From positions 124,001 through 188,000 of the forward strand of contig JAWNGF010000002.1 in the NCBI GenBank assembly GCA_037039685.1: a stretch of 64,000 nt of DNA. The letters are read 5' to 3'. Below, piece by piece: positions 20,354-29,830 of this stretch (positions are counted from its first letter, which is position 1; every line of letters begins with the position of its first letter). The notes under the pieces are model-generated. The model did not search any database, was not told the origin of the DNA, and saw only the letters and a list, made by a program, of their open reading frames with translations. The stretch comes from Ceratobasidium sp. AG-K (lineage: Eukaryota; Basidiomycota; Agaricomycetes; Cantharellales; Ceratobasidiaceae). The position numbers and the translations under genes are program-made.

Positions 20354-20810
20354 TGTTGTAAGCTTCTTCTTGGTGGCTCTGAGACAAGCCGCAATGGAAA
20401 ATGGACGGCACTAAGACCTAAGTGACCTCTTGAGCCGCAACACACTTCAGCGTCTGTAGGCTCTTGAGGGTAGGGGTGGTTCTAAGTGTCACTCAAAGGG
20501 AATGTTTTGACGAGACAAAACAAGCTGGGGTTACCAGGCTTGTTGGTCCTCTATATATATTCAGAGGGCGGCCGAGTCATACAAGGGGCAGCCGCATGAG
20601 TCATACAAATAAGCCAGTCAGGAGTGTCCATGTGAGTCATGCTGTATGAACAGACATGACTCATACAAAGCACAGCCGCGTTACACAGTGTAACACATAA
20701 CCACAAGAAGGTGGCAACGCGGCAAACGGAAACGGGGAAAGTAACACAAAGAGGGAAGACAGGCGGGCGTGGCGACGGGCGAGTCTGATGGAGTGAGCTA
20801 GCTCACGACA
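20354..20810 (-). repeat. 3' LTR of element D
   Basis: Follows the purine tract (complement of TTACTCCCCCCT at 20811-20822). It ends TTACAACA, an inner-CpG variant of TTACGACA. Confidence 0.93.
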
Positions 20811-20851
20811 TTACTCCCCCCTAAGAGTCCGTTTGGGGGACCTGAACGGAC

Positions 20852-21616
20852 TTACTGCACCACGCAGTCCTTCCCTTTTCTCAGCATATACTCCTCAAGC
20901 CCTTCATCTTCCTCCAAGGTCAGGTCGATGGGATTGAACACGGTATTTCCCGGTTCGTCCAAGAACTTCTCCCATTCCTCCCAAGTCTCTTCCTTTGTCC
21001 AGTCCGCCTTGGACCAGTCCAAAACCCTCTTCTGGGTCTCCACAAACTCCTCATCCCATTGTCGCACATCAGGTTCCGCCTCCTTCCATGCCGATACATC
21101 CGCCTCCTCCCACTTCCACCAGTTTGGCGCCCATTCAAACTTCTCCTTTTGGTACCTTCCCCTTTCCATCTTCCAGTTGCTCAGGTCCCTCTCATAGTTG
21201 GCGTCCCAGGCATCGTTCCATCTAGGTCGGAGCGTTGGCTGCCTTCCGTCGTAACCTGGTACCCACTCGCTTGAGTACGCTCCTTCTTGTCCCCATTTGA
21301 CCACTCCGAGCATGTGGGTGGAGAGGAGGACGACCTCCGAGACCTGGAATGCAGCGCACCCCCGGCAGACGAATATGTCCTTCCGCAGGAGCTGCATTCG
21401 TGTCGGCCATTTTTTTCCGACCCACTGGAATTCCCCCAGGTCCGAGTGGAGGATGTCATCCGAGGCTCTGAAGTGCATTCTTCCCAAGCCTTGTTGCGAC
21501 CTCTTGAAGATGTAGAGGGCGGCTCCAGAGTCAAGGATCCTTGCCGTGGCAAAGGCAGGTCCTTCGAGGACGCGGGTGAGGTTGTTGGTGATGGTGGTAC
21601 GGGAGACGGCAGGCAT
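20852..21616 (-). CDS. Element D ORF3, conserved 254-aa protein of unknown function
   Basis: ATG 21616 (MPAV) to stop 20854-20852, again 254 codons without indel or stop, although pol of this copy has five stops. It has the same layout as in B and C: the Cys pair VCRGCAAFQ, WGQEGAYSSEWVPGY, and the Trp/Glu-rich second half. Residue differences from C cluster around the KEKFEWAPNWWKWEEADV stretch. Its overlap with the pol tail is about 435 bp. Function unknown; see the finding on ORF3. Confidence 0.82.
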   Translation of the reverse strand: MPAVSRTTITNNLTRVLEGPAFATARILDSGAALYIFKRSQQGLGRMHFRASDDILHSDLGEFQWVGKKWPTRMQLLRKDIFVCRGCAAFQVSEVVLLSTHMLGVVKWGQEGAYSSEWVPGYDGRQPTLRPRWNDAWDANYERDLSNWKMERGRYQKEKFEWAPNWWKWEEADVSAWKEAEPDVRQWDEEFVETQKRVLDWSKADWTKEETWEEWEKFLDEPGNTVFNPIDLTLEEDEGLEEYMLRKGKDCVVQ

Positions 21617-24600
21617 GGTGGAGAGCAAAAAAGATTTAGAGAGTAGAGTTGAGAGTGTGTTCTGGAGTAGTTGCAAGTTTTGCAGATGTCACTATCAATT
21701 GCGCCCCCTCTGCCTTTTATCTTTCCTGGGACGTAGTTAGATGGCATGGGAGCTTTGGGGTGTCGGCGTAGAAGGTCCTTGATGATCTTTGAAAGGTGAC
21801 CAAAATCTTCCGCTCTTTGTTCTGTGTCATCTTCACTTCCATAACCCTTCCATCTGGCCCTGTAAAAAAGACCGTCCTTTGTCTCTTTCCAGTCCAAAAT
21901 CTTCTCTACTTCATATTCTTCTTCTCCTTCTTCTGTTATGATCGGCGGTGGTCGGGGTTGGTTTCGGCTGAATTCTGTGTCTTCTTTGTAAGGGCTGAGC
22001 AAGTCGATGTGGAAAACAGGGTGCACCCTCATTGTTGCTGGCAAAGTCAGCTCATAAGCGTGTGACCCTATCCTTTGCTTCACAACAAACGGGCCGTGCT
22101 TCTTGTTATCCAGCTTTTTCGATGGTCTTTTTGTTTGAATGTTCCTTCCTAAAAGCCATACTAGATCTCCTTTCTTGTATTCGTTTCTTGGTTCTTTTTC
22201 TGGGAGCCTTTGGCTTTCCATTGACGCAATTGCTTCGTCGTGGATTTTGCGCCATTTTTCCGTGATGCTGTTTGCTTCCAGAACCTCTGATTCTTCTGCT
22301 GAGACATTCCACAGTGGTTCCCTGCCGTAGACAATTTCGAAAGGGGAACTACCTGTTACGCGGTGCTTCTGTAGATTATAGCTGAATTCCGCAATAGGCA
22401 ACAAGTCCGCCCAGTCATCCTGTTGGTAGTTGACAAATGATCGTAGCCAGCCTTCCATCCATTGATTGATTCTCTCCGTTATTCCATCAGTTTGGGGGTG
22501 GTAGGCAGTGCTGAAACCTGGGTTAGTTCCAATTCTCTCATAAATGGCTTTCATGAGTTTGGAGTTGAAAGTAGTCCCTCAGTCAGAGATCGTGCTTTTT
22601 GGAAAGCCGTGTAGTTTCCAAACATTTGTGACAAAAAGGTTTGCAAGGTCGCTTGCCGTGTGAGATTCTTTGCAGGGTATGAAATGCGCCATTCTTGAGA
22701 ATCAATCCACCACTACTAAGATGCTATCTGCTCCTTTCGATTTTGGTAATTTTACTACAAAGTCAAACACTATGTCTTCCCATGGTCCTTTTGGAATCTC
22801 TAGAGGCTTGATCGGAACTATCGACTTTGATCCCTTTGTTCGTTGGCAAGTTTCACAGGATTCCACGTATCTGTTTACGCTTTGCTTCATTCCCGGCCAG
22901 AAGTATCTTCTTGATATTAGTTCCAAAGTTCTAGCTTGTCCTTGATGACCCGCGATTTTTGAGTCGTGGTGAACTCGCATGATGGCCAGCCTGGACTCCT
23001 TGTCTTCTGGCACGTAAATCCTTCCTTTGAACCATAATAGTCCTTCCTTGAAATCATAATCTTTTGCACTGTGTTGTAGGGTTTTTGGTAGCGTTTCCCT
23101 TGATTTGCAGATTTTTTTGATTTGTGCCAACCCTTCGTCTGTTTCTTGTGCTTCCTTGATAGTTTCTATGATGTCTGTGTCTACTTGTCCCATAAATCCC
23201 TTGAATCTTTTGACAGCTATCATAACTTGTTCAGGTGTGGGGGTGTCTTCATGGTCTGATCGTCTAGACAATAGGTCCGGCTTAGATGACAGGATTCCAG
23301 GGCGGTATATGATGTCAAAGTTATAGGAAGCGAGCAATTGGTGCCATCTTGCGTGTCAACGGTTGAAAGTTCTTGCTTCCTTCCAGAACTGTAGGTTCCT
23401 ATGATCGGTGTAGATGGTGATAGGGTCCTTTGTTCCTTCAAGGTACAGCCTTCAGTGTGTTAAAGATTCTATAATTGCCATAAGTTCTTTATCGTGGACG
23501 TCGTAGTTGAGCTGAGCCTCGTTGAAAGATTTTGAAAGAAAGGCAATAGGGTGTAGGTAGCCATCGTCTTGCCTTTGTGACAGGATTGCTCCCATTGCTA
23601 CTCCACTTGCGTCTGTTTCCAAGAAAAAGGGTTTGTCCGGGTTTGGATGGCGTAGAGTTGGTTCCTTGCTGATTTCCGCTTTTAGGGACTCAAACGCTTC
23701 CTGTTGATTGTTTCCCCATTCCCATTTGTTCTCCTTTCTTGTCAGGCTTGTCAGGGGTTTTGCTAATCGGCTGAAATTTGGTACAAATCTTCGGTAGAAA
23801 TTTGCGAACCCTAGGAATGCTTGGACCTGCTTGACTGTTCTTGGTTCCTTCCATTCCTTTATTGCTTTGACTTTTTCCTCGTCCATAGAGATGCCCGAAT
23901 CGCTGATTCCAAGTCCAGTGTATGTCAATTTGGTGACAAAGAATTCGCATTTTGGAAGCTTTGCGAAAAGATTTTCCTCCAGTAAGATTTTTAGTACTCT
24001 TCTGACATCCACGGTATGTTGGCTTCTGTCCTTAGAGAATACTAGGATGTCGTCAATGTATACTATGACACATAGGTCGATAAGATCGTGGAAAATGTGA
24101 TTCATATATCTCTGGAAGATGGCGGGCGCGTTCTTTAGTCCAAAAGGCATGACAACGTATTCGAACAGTCCTTCTTTTGTTCTGAAAGCTGTTTTCCATT
24201 TGTCGCCTTCCCTAATTCTGATATTGTTGAAGCCCATACGTAGATCGATTTTGGAAAAAATTTTTGTGTCCTTGATTTTATCCAGGAGATCTTCCATTAG
24301 AGGCATTGGGAATCTGTCGTCCTTTGTAATGGCGTTTACTCCTCTGAGGTCTTGAACAAGTCGTAGTTGGCGTACTGCCTCTGGATTTTTCTGATCGATA
24401 GGTTTTTTGACAAAGAAACAAGGTGATGCAATGGGTGACTTGCTTGGTCGAATCTTTCCTGCTGCGATTTCTTCATCTAAGTATTCTCTTAGTGCAACTG
24501 ACTCTGCTGGAGAGAGTGGGATAGGTCTGGCCGGTTTTGGCAGTTCAGCTCCTTCCTTGAAGTCGATGGCGCAGTCGTATGGACGGTGATTCGGGATTCT

Positions 24601-25115
24601 TTTGAATTTCTCTTCACTGAAGACATCGGCAAATTCCTTGAATTCCTCGGGTAGGTCGTCTATGCAGGCCGTTTTTCCTTGGATGGGTTCTGGCCGCCAC
24701 GATATGTGCTTTGTTTTCCAATCGATGACCGGGTTTGCTTCTTCTAACCATTCCAGTCCTAGGATAAGCTTAGTTTCCCCAGTAGGCATAGCAAAGAAGA
24801 CTTGTTTGAAGGTTCTTCCTTCCACGTCTAGTTCCAGCTTAGCTTTGAAGCGTATTTGGTGAGAGAGTTCCTTCCCCTGGATACCGATTACTTTTCTCGG
24901 AGTGGAAAGTTCTATGAGTGGAATATTGTTGGATCAAGCCCAAGAGATGTCCAAGAAATTCCTAGATGCTCCAGAATCGATGAGAGTTGGGATAAGTTCT
25001 GTGATTCCGGCAACGTTCGTGTAAACAATGGTTGACTCATTTGTTGCTCTAAAGTACATTGTTTCCGTTGCTGGTTTTTTGGTCTCTCCACACACAGTTA
25101 GAGGGAGACCCCTTC
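21181..25115 (-). pseudogene. pol: Element D pol (five TGA stops)
   Basis: One continuous frame on the minus strand, broken only by nonsense codons: TGA at 24936-24934, 23454-23452, 23358-23356, 22704-22702 and 22581-22579. Four of them replace Arg (CGA in intact C) and one replaces Trp. All domains are recognisable: protease, RT (YIDDILVF), RNase H, integrase zinc finger and core, and chromodomain (YEVEKILDWK, RWKGYG). The first and last of the CGA stops occur at the same codons as in B, so either the two share a parent already carrying them or CpG decay struck the same sites twice. Confidence 0.9.
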
Positions 25116-27089
25116 TTTTCCCGAGTCTTCTATAATTGTTGCCTCCCTTCCTTTAAGGCTAGGTTCCGTTGTTATCCATTCCTTGGACGGGCATTTGAAC
25201 GAACGGTGTCCTTCTTGTCCGCACTTCAGGCAGCGGTTGGTTGCTATCCTTGCTTTGTAAACTTCGTTGGGCAGCCATTTTGTAGAGGATTGTCTGCTGG
25301 CGGTTGCTTGAGGTGTCCTCTTTCCTGTAGAGGTCTTGATTTGTTGCAATTTCTGGTCAATAGAGATTGCGATAGAGATCCACCGGTCCAGTGACAGCTC
25401 CCGCTCCGTTCCGTCCTTGTTAATTAGGGTCAATTCGAATCGAGCTAGTTCGGTCTTTACTTCCGGTTTCAGTCCTTCCTTGAATTGGTTGATCAGTGCT
25501 TCCTGTCCCCAGTTGACGTTGACCAATAAGTAACGGAATTCAGAAGCATAGTTTGCTACCAAATTGTTCTGCTTGCATTTCCTCAAATCGATTTCGGCTT
25601 TTGCCTTTTTGTTGGGGTCGCTAAATTGTTCCATGAAGTGGGTTTTGAAGTTTTCCCATGAGGCTAGGTTTTCAATATTTTCTCCTTGGTTTAGTGATCG
25701 GAGCAGTACTTGTGCCCAATGGGTGGCCGCTTTGTTTTCTGATTTGAAGTTGGCGAGTGCTTCGCGGATACGTTCTTCATGTGAGTTATATTGATTGCCC
25801 AGTCGGACGAAATAACTCTCCATTTGAGTGATGAACATTTCAGCGCCTTCTCCCTTTTTTCCGTCAAAGGAATCTGGGCGTGTAACTTTAGGGCGAAGTG
25901 TTCTTCCACTGGCGTTGGTCAATCGTTGAAGCCTTTGTTCTAGATCCTCGATCCTGGTTGACTCTGCTTCTGGATATGGTGGGCAATTTGATCGTTTAGA
26001 ATGATGCTCAGTATGTAGGGAAGCTTCGTCCATTTCTTCCCGAAGGCTGTTGATGGTTTCTTGAATTGTTGTGACTTTTGTAGCAGTAGCGTTTCCCTCT
26101 TGTCGTAGGTTTTCTAGCCCTTGAGTTACTGCTTCGTTCCATTCAAATTGCCCTTGCCTAGTGGTATTGAGTTCCTTGTGGATATTGTTTATCAGTCCTT
26201 GTGTGTTTGTGACCTCATTTCGTAGTCTGGTTACATCTTGCCCTACTAGGAAGGTATTATGTTCGCTATTCCTCGAGGCATTGAGGATATCCGTGAGTGT
26301 TCCTTGTAGGGTGTTGATGGAATCGTTGAAGATTTGTTGGTTATTTGCTAAGACCTGAGTGGATTGTTCTAAACCGTTGAGTCTTCTATCGATAGTTATC
26401 CTCATGCCGTCAATAATCCTTAAGAGCGCGTTGTGTCTCCCCAGGTGAAGATCGTCAAGGTCGTCCAAGTTGTTAATTATGGTTCTACTGCTGGAGCTAG
26501 AACTTGAGCTGGGAATTCTAGGGACGTCTTGTTCTTCAGTTGCTGTTTGCTGGGAATACCCTTGCGGTACATATGGCGGTGCAGGGTTGACTGGTGTCAC
26601 GGCTTGAGAGCTTATTTGGATCGGCCCAACATTGGTTATGGTTCCTGTGATTTGTGGGACTTGAGCGGCGTGGGAAATGTGTGGTGTGGGAGGCGGTCTG
26701 ATAGGAACAAGGGATATGCCTCCATGAGCTTCGGGTTGGGGGGAAAAAAACTGTCTTCTGGATCCCAAGGACCATAGTGGGCGCGAGGGTCCTGGGCTTG
26801 CGTTTGAGATTGGGATTCGGATTGCGACTGGTGTGGGGTCCTCAGTCATATCCCCTGGTTCCCTAGCAACCATGGTAGGTTCTTCCTGAATGACTGAGAT
26901 GTTCTCAGTGTTGAATGTTCCTGGCATAGAAGCCTGGCTCTGTGGGCGAGACCTTGCTGGTCCTCCCGCCCGTGCTTGTGCAATATCTTGTTCGTTGAGG
27001 GAACTTGTAGGTCTCGAAACTCTACTTGGTCCTCTTCTTATTGATAATGGTGTTGCGAGGCGTGACCCTGCGTCCTCTTGAATGGACAT
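25098..27089 (-). CDS. gag: Element D gag, intact 663-aa polyprotein
   Basis: The only gag of this family here without a stop. The start is the MSIQED methionine at 27089, just past the primer-binding site; the open frame upstream is only the LTR read through. Order: Pro/Ser-rich N-terminus, predicted coiled coil, capsid region (GAEMFITQMESYFVRLG), then a CCHC knuckle CLKCGQEGHRSFKC near 25200-25240. It ends in SGKEGVSL with the GGGAAAA slip site at 25116-25122. The product would assemble the particle and bind RNA. Its integrity while pol of the same copy is dead suggests this copy could still supply Gag in trans, if transcribed. Confidence 0.9.
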   Translation of the reverse strand: MSIQEDAGSRLATPLSIRRGPSRVSRPTSSLNEQDIAQARAGGPARSRPQSQASMPGTFNTENISVIQEEPTMVAREPGDMTEDPTPVAIRIPISNASPGPSRPLWSLGSRRQFFSPQPEAHGGISLVPIRPPPTPHISHAAQVPQITGTITNVGPIQISSQAVTPVNPAPPYVPQGYSQQTATEEQDVPRIPSSSSSSSSRTIINNLDDLDDLHLGRHNALLRIIDGMRITIDRRLNGLEQSTQVLANNQQIFNDSINTLQGTLTDILNASRNSEHNTFLVGQDVTRLRNEVTNTQGLINNIHKELNTTRQGQFEWNEAVTQGLENLRQEGNATATKVTTIQETINSLREEMDEASLHTEHHSKRSNCPPYPEAESTRIEDLEQRLQRLTNASGRTLRPKVTRPDSFDGKKGEGAEMFITQMESYFVRLGNQYNSHEERIREALANFKSENKAATHWAQVLLRSLNQGENIENLASWENFKTHFMEQFSDPNKKAKAEIDLRKCKQNNLVANYASEFRYLLVNVNWGQEALINQFKEGLKPEVKTELARFELTLINKDGTERELSLDRWISIAISIDQKLQQIKTSTGKRTPQATASRQSSTKWLPNEVYKARIATNRCLKCGQEGHRSFKCPSKEWITTEPSLKGREATIIEDSGKEGVSL

Positions 27090-27111
27090 GTTTGTTAAGC
27101 TTGTTTTGTAA

Positions 27112-27568
27112 TGTCGTAAGCTTCTTCTTGGTGGCTCTGAGACAAGCCGCGATGGAAAATGGACGGCACTAAGACCTAAGTGACCTCTTGAGCCACAACA
27201 CACTTAAGAGTCTGTAGGCTCTTGAGGGTAGGGGTGGTTCTAAGTGTCACTCAAAGGGAATGTTTTGACGAGACAAAACAAGCTGGGGTTACCAGGCTTG
27301 TTGGTCCTCTATATATATTCAGAGGGCGGCCGAGTCATACAAGGGGCAGCCGCACAAGTCATACAAATAAGCCAGTCAGGAGTGTCCATGTGAGTCATGC
27401 TGTATGAACAGACATGACTCATACGAAGCACAGCCGCGTTACACAGTGTAACACATAACCACAAGAAGGTGGCAACGCGGCAAACGGAAACGGGGAAAGT
27501 AACACAAAGAGGGAAGACAGGCGGGCGCGGCGACGGGCGAGTCCGATGGAGTGAGCTAGCTCACGACA
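27112..27568 (-). repeat. 5' LTR of element D
   Basis: On the minus strand it starts TGTCGTGAGC at 27568 and ends TTACGACA at 27112. The self-primer word is at 27273-27284 and its complement at 27098-27109, just inside the element. Confidence 0.93.
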
Positions 27569-27573
27569 GATTG

Positions 27574-29432
27574 ATAAGCTGAGGGATGAGATTGATCCAG
27601 ATCATATGCATGATCTCGACAGGGAATGAGGCTGGGATGCTGACCGACGGAAGTCAAACCAGGAGAGAGACCCCTTTGATGCCATAGTCAGTTGCCAGCT
27701 TTGCAGCAGCATTGTCATTTGGCTGGCTGAGAACTTCGTTGCCTTGGCGCACGGTTTTGTTGTGTGTTCAAAGAGGAAGGTCGAGTGGGTTGATTGAGGC
27801 GCCGTCTGGTCGGTGAAGGGGGCAATAAAGATGAATACCCCCCTTGGCAGTCAGTCCAGCAATAGCAATGATATTGCAAAACCGACAGGGGTGCCGGCCA
27901 TTGTGCCCAATGAACTCCAGTACTTTAGTGATCGCTGGAATGTCGCCAAAGACAGGGAGAAGGTGAGCACGGAGGCTGAAAACCTCCTCGCGATGCATGT
28001 CAACAGCGTCAACACCCTTTGCTAGTCGGATTAGTTTGTCGATCACAGGTTGAAGGAAGGAGTTGAGGTCTTTAGGTGAATGTGGACCGGGGACAACGCC
28101 AACGCAGATGAGATTGTGGAGATGGGTGCGGATTTCAGGTGGCAGGTTGTAGTTAATGAAAATAATGGGCCAGCAACTGTTTTTGCGTTGCTTGAATGGA
28201 CACATACCATCGAGCGACATCCCTAGCGCAATTTCGCGTATATCATCAAAAAATCGAAACGGCAATTCTGTGCCGTCAATTGAGACGTAAGTCCTCCATA
28301 GCTTGTCATATCAATAACTGTTGAATATGTCCTTGAGAGTTTTGCCGTTGCTTTGATAGTTGGTGCGATACAAGAGGAGCGCAGCAGTAACGGGATTGCT
28401 ATATAGTGCAATTAACTGAGGGATGAGGGGGATATGCCAGAATGTTGAATATGGCTTGCCGGCAGGATTGAGTCGAGGGGTGTGGCAATAGGGACATTTG
28501 CCCAAGTCACGTAGATAGCCGGCATACAATATACATGAATTCTTGCAGCAGTGATACTCTACTGGCTTGATACCTGAAAGCATTTGAATTCGCTTTCGGA
28601 TATCCTTTAGGGACTCGATGGGGAGTTGGGTTTCTTTATGGATGAATAGGTCTTGTATTGACTGATAGCATTCAATCGACGGCTTGTTCTGTACGAAAAA
28701 ATTAAAAGTTTTGACATAGGTCAACCCTTCTGGACCGAGCGCATTTGGAGCTGAAAGATTTCAGCATACATGCATACAAAATCCCAGATGTTACTCACCA
28801 TTTTTTGCTGCCCTCACCCGAAATGCCTCCTGTAGCCTAGCCTCTGGCGATAATCCAACTGCGGCATGATCATGCCAAACTTCTATGATATCGACCCCGT
28901 CTGAGTCCTCGCTATCCTCGATACTGCATAACGACTTGAATGAGCCAGCGTCGTTGGTCCCGTCTAACGATGTTTCAGGTTTATCTTCAACTATGACTGG
29001 CGGACGAGCTTGTAGGACCGCACTCCATAACATGGTGATGTCAATATTGGTATCCGGTATAACCAGCTCCTCAGGTTCGGGTACATGGTTGGGCTCAAAA
29101 TCCTCGGGGATGGGGGGAATTTCCGCAGGGGGAGGGGGGATTTCTGGCGAGACTTGGTGTGCGCGATGTCGCTCTACTGATTCCTGGCTCGAGAGTCGCC
29201 TTAAACGTTGACTTAGATACAGATTTAGCTACTCCGGTACAATAAATACAATATAAGCTATGAAAACTCGCCGTAACGCTTGAGTATTAGCATTGGTTTG
29301 CCCGTGTTGCAACTGTAAGTGTCGCTTTTGAGTCTCGGTCCCGACCATCTTGCCGCAGTTACAGGCACATGGGACCTTTCGCTTCACTGGATTCTGAGGT
29401 GGATTCTGATTTTTCTTTGTATTTTTAGCCAT
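27574..29432 (-). pseudogene. Tnp2-family transposase E, N-terminal and middle part
   Basis: ATG 29432 opens a basic leader followed by a zinc-finger-like segment (CACNCGKMVGTETQKRHLQLQHG pattern: C-x-C-x-C ... H-x4-H). A first intron runs from about 29276 to 29206. A second is clear at 28798-28751 (GTGAGT to TTTCAG), and the frame joins across it. Then comes the Tnp2 core: CCKNSCILYAG, a CPYC zinc pair, TYVSIDGTELPFRFFDDI, ALGMSLDGMCPF, and a late C-x2-C (PCRFC). Three in-frame TGA codons (28313-28311, 27770-27768, 27656-27654) interrupt an otherwise continuous frame, so the gene is dead. It would have cut and moved the transposon DNA in the nucleus. Confidence 0.8.
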
Positions 29433-29830
29433 AGTTAACAGCAGAGACGGGAAAGTGACAACAAATTGTGTGGCGGCACAAAATTTCGACAAGTGGCTAG
29501 CGCCGACACAAGCGCCGATCAAATGCGGACAAGTTGCCGCCTCCCCGCCAGTCTCTCTTCCTCCCAACCACCACCAGCAAACCCCCTCGCTGCCCATTCC
29601 CTATCGACTATTAATAAAGGCGCGCTGGAACTCCCCCATCCGAGGTAAGTTTGCCCCGTGATTCCGAATATCGCGTTTGTTCGAGGCTAAACGGTCAGCA
29701 TACATGCGCATTGAAAATCACCCTCTTGCTACGCGATAATATTCTTATTTGCACATGGATAAGTAAGTTTGTTTCATTTGAGACTTATTCTATGCCCTAA
29801 CTATCAATTGACGCGCTCAGATTGTTAGGA
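29433..29830. other. Divergent intergenic region between transposase E and the acidic gene
   Basis: 398 bp between two head-to-head starts. It is C-rich with CCACCACC runs near 29565. No TATA box in a clear position and no terminal inverted repeat were recognised. Confidence 0.4.

Larger units (their letters stand above)
20354..27568 (-). mobile_element. Ty3/gypsy chromovirus D, inserted in transposase gene E
   Basis: The same family as B and C, in reverse orientation, 7215 bp, flanked by the perfect 5-bp duplication GATTG (20349-20353 and 27569-27573). The LTRs are 457 bp each with about ten differences. Gag and ORF3 are intact; pol has five TGA stops and no frameshift. Confidence 0.95.
19942..29432 (-). 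mobile_element. Tnp2-type (CACTA/Plavaka-like) DNA transposon coding region E, split by D
   Basis: A minus-strand transposase gene begins at 29432 and ends at 19942 once element D (20354-27568) is set aside. The reading frame joins perfectly across the GATTG duplication. Terminal inverted repeats were not identified, so the true ends of the transposon are not known and only the coding span is given. Confidence 0.75.

Noticed and set aside
27090..27203. N-terminal extension of element D gag starting at 27203
   Set aside because: It reads through the end of the 5' LTR and the primer-binding site. B and C begin at MSIQED, and the same false extension appears in the transposase frame near 20445.
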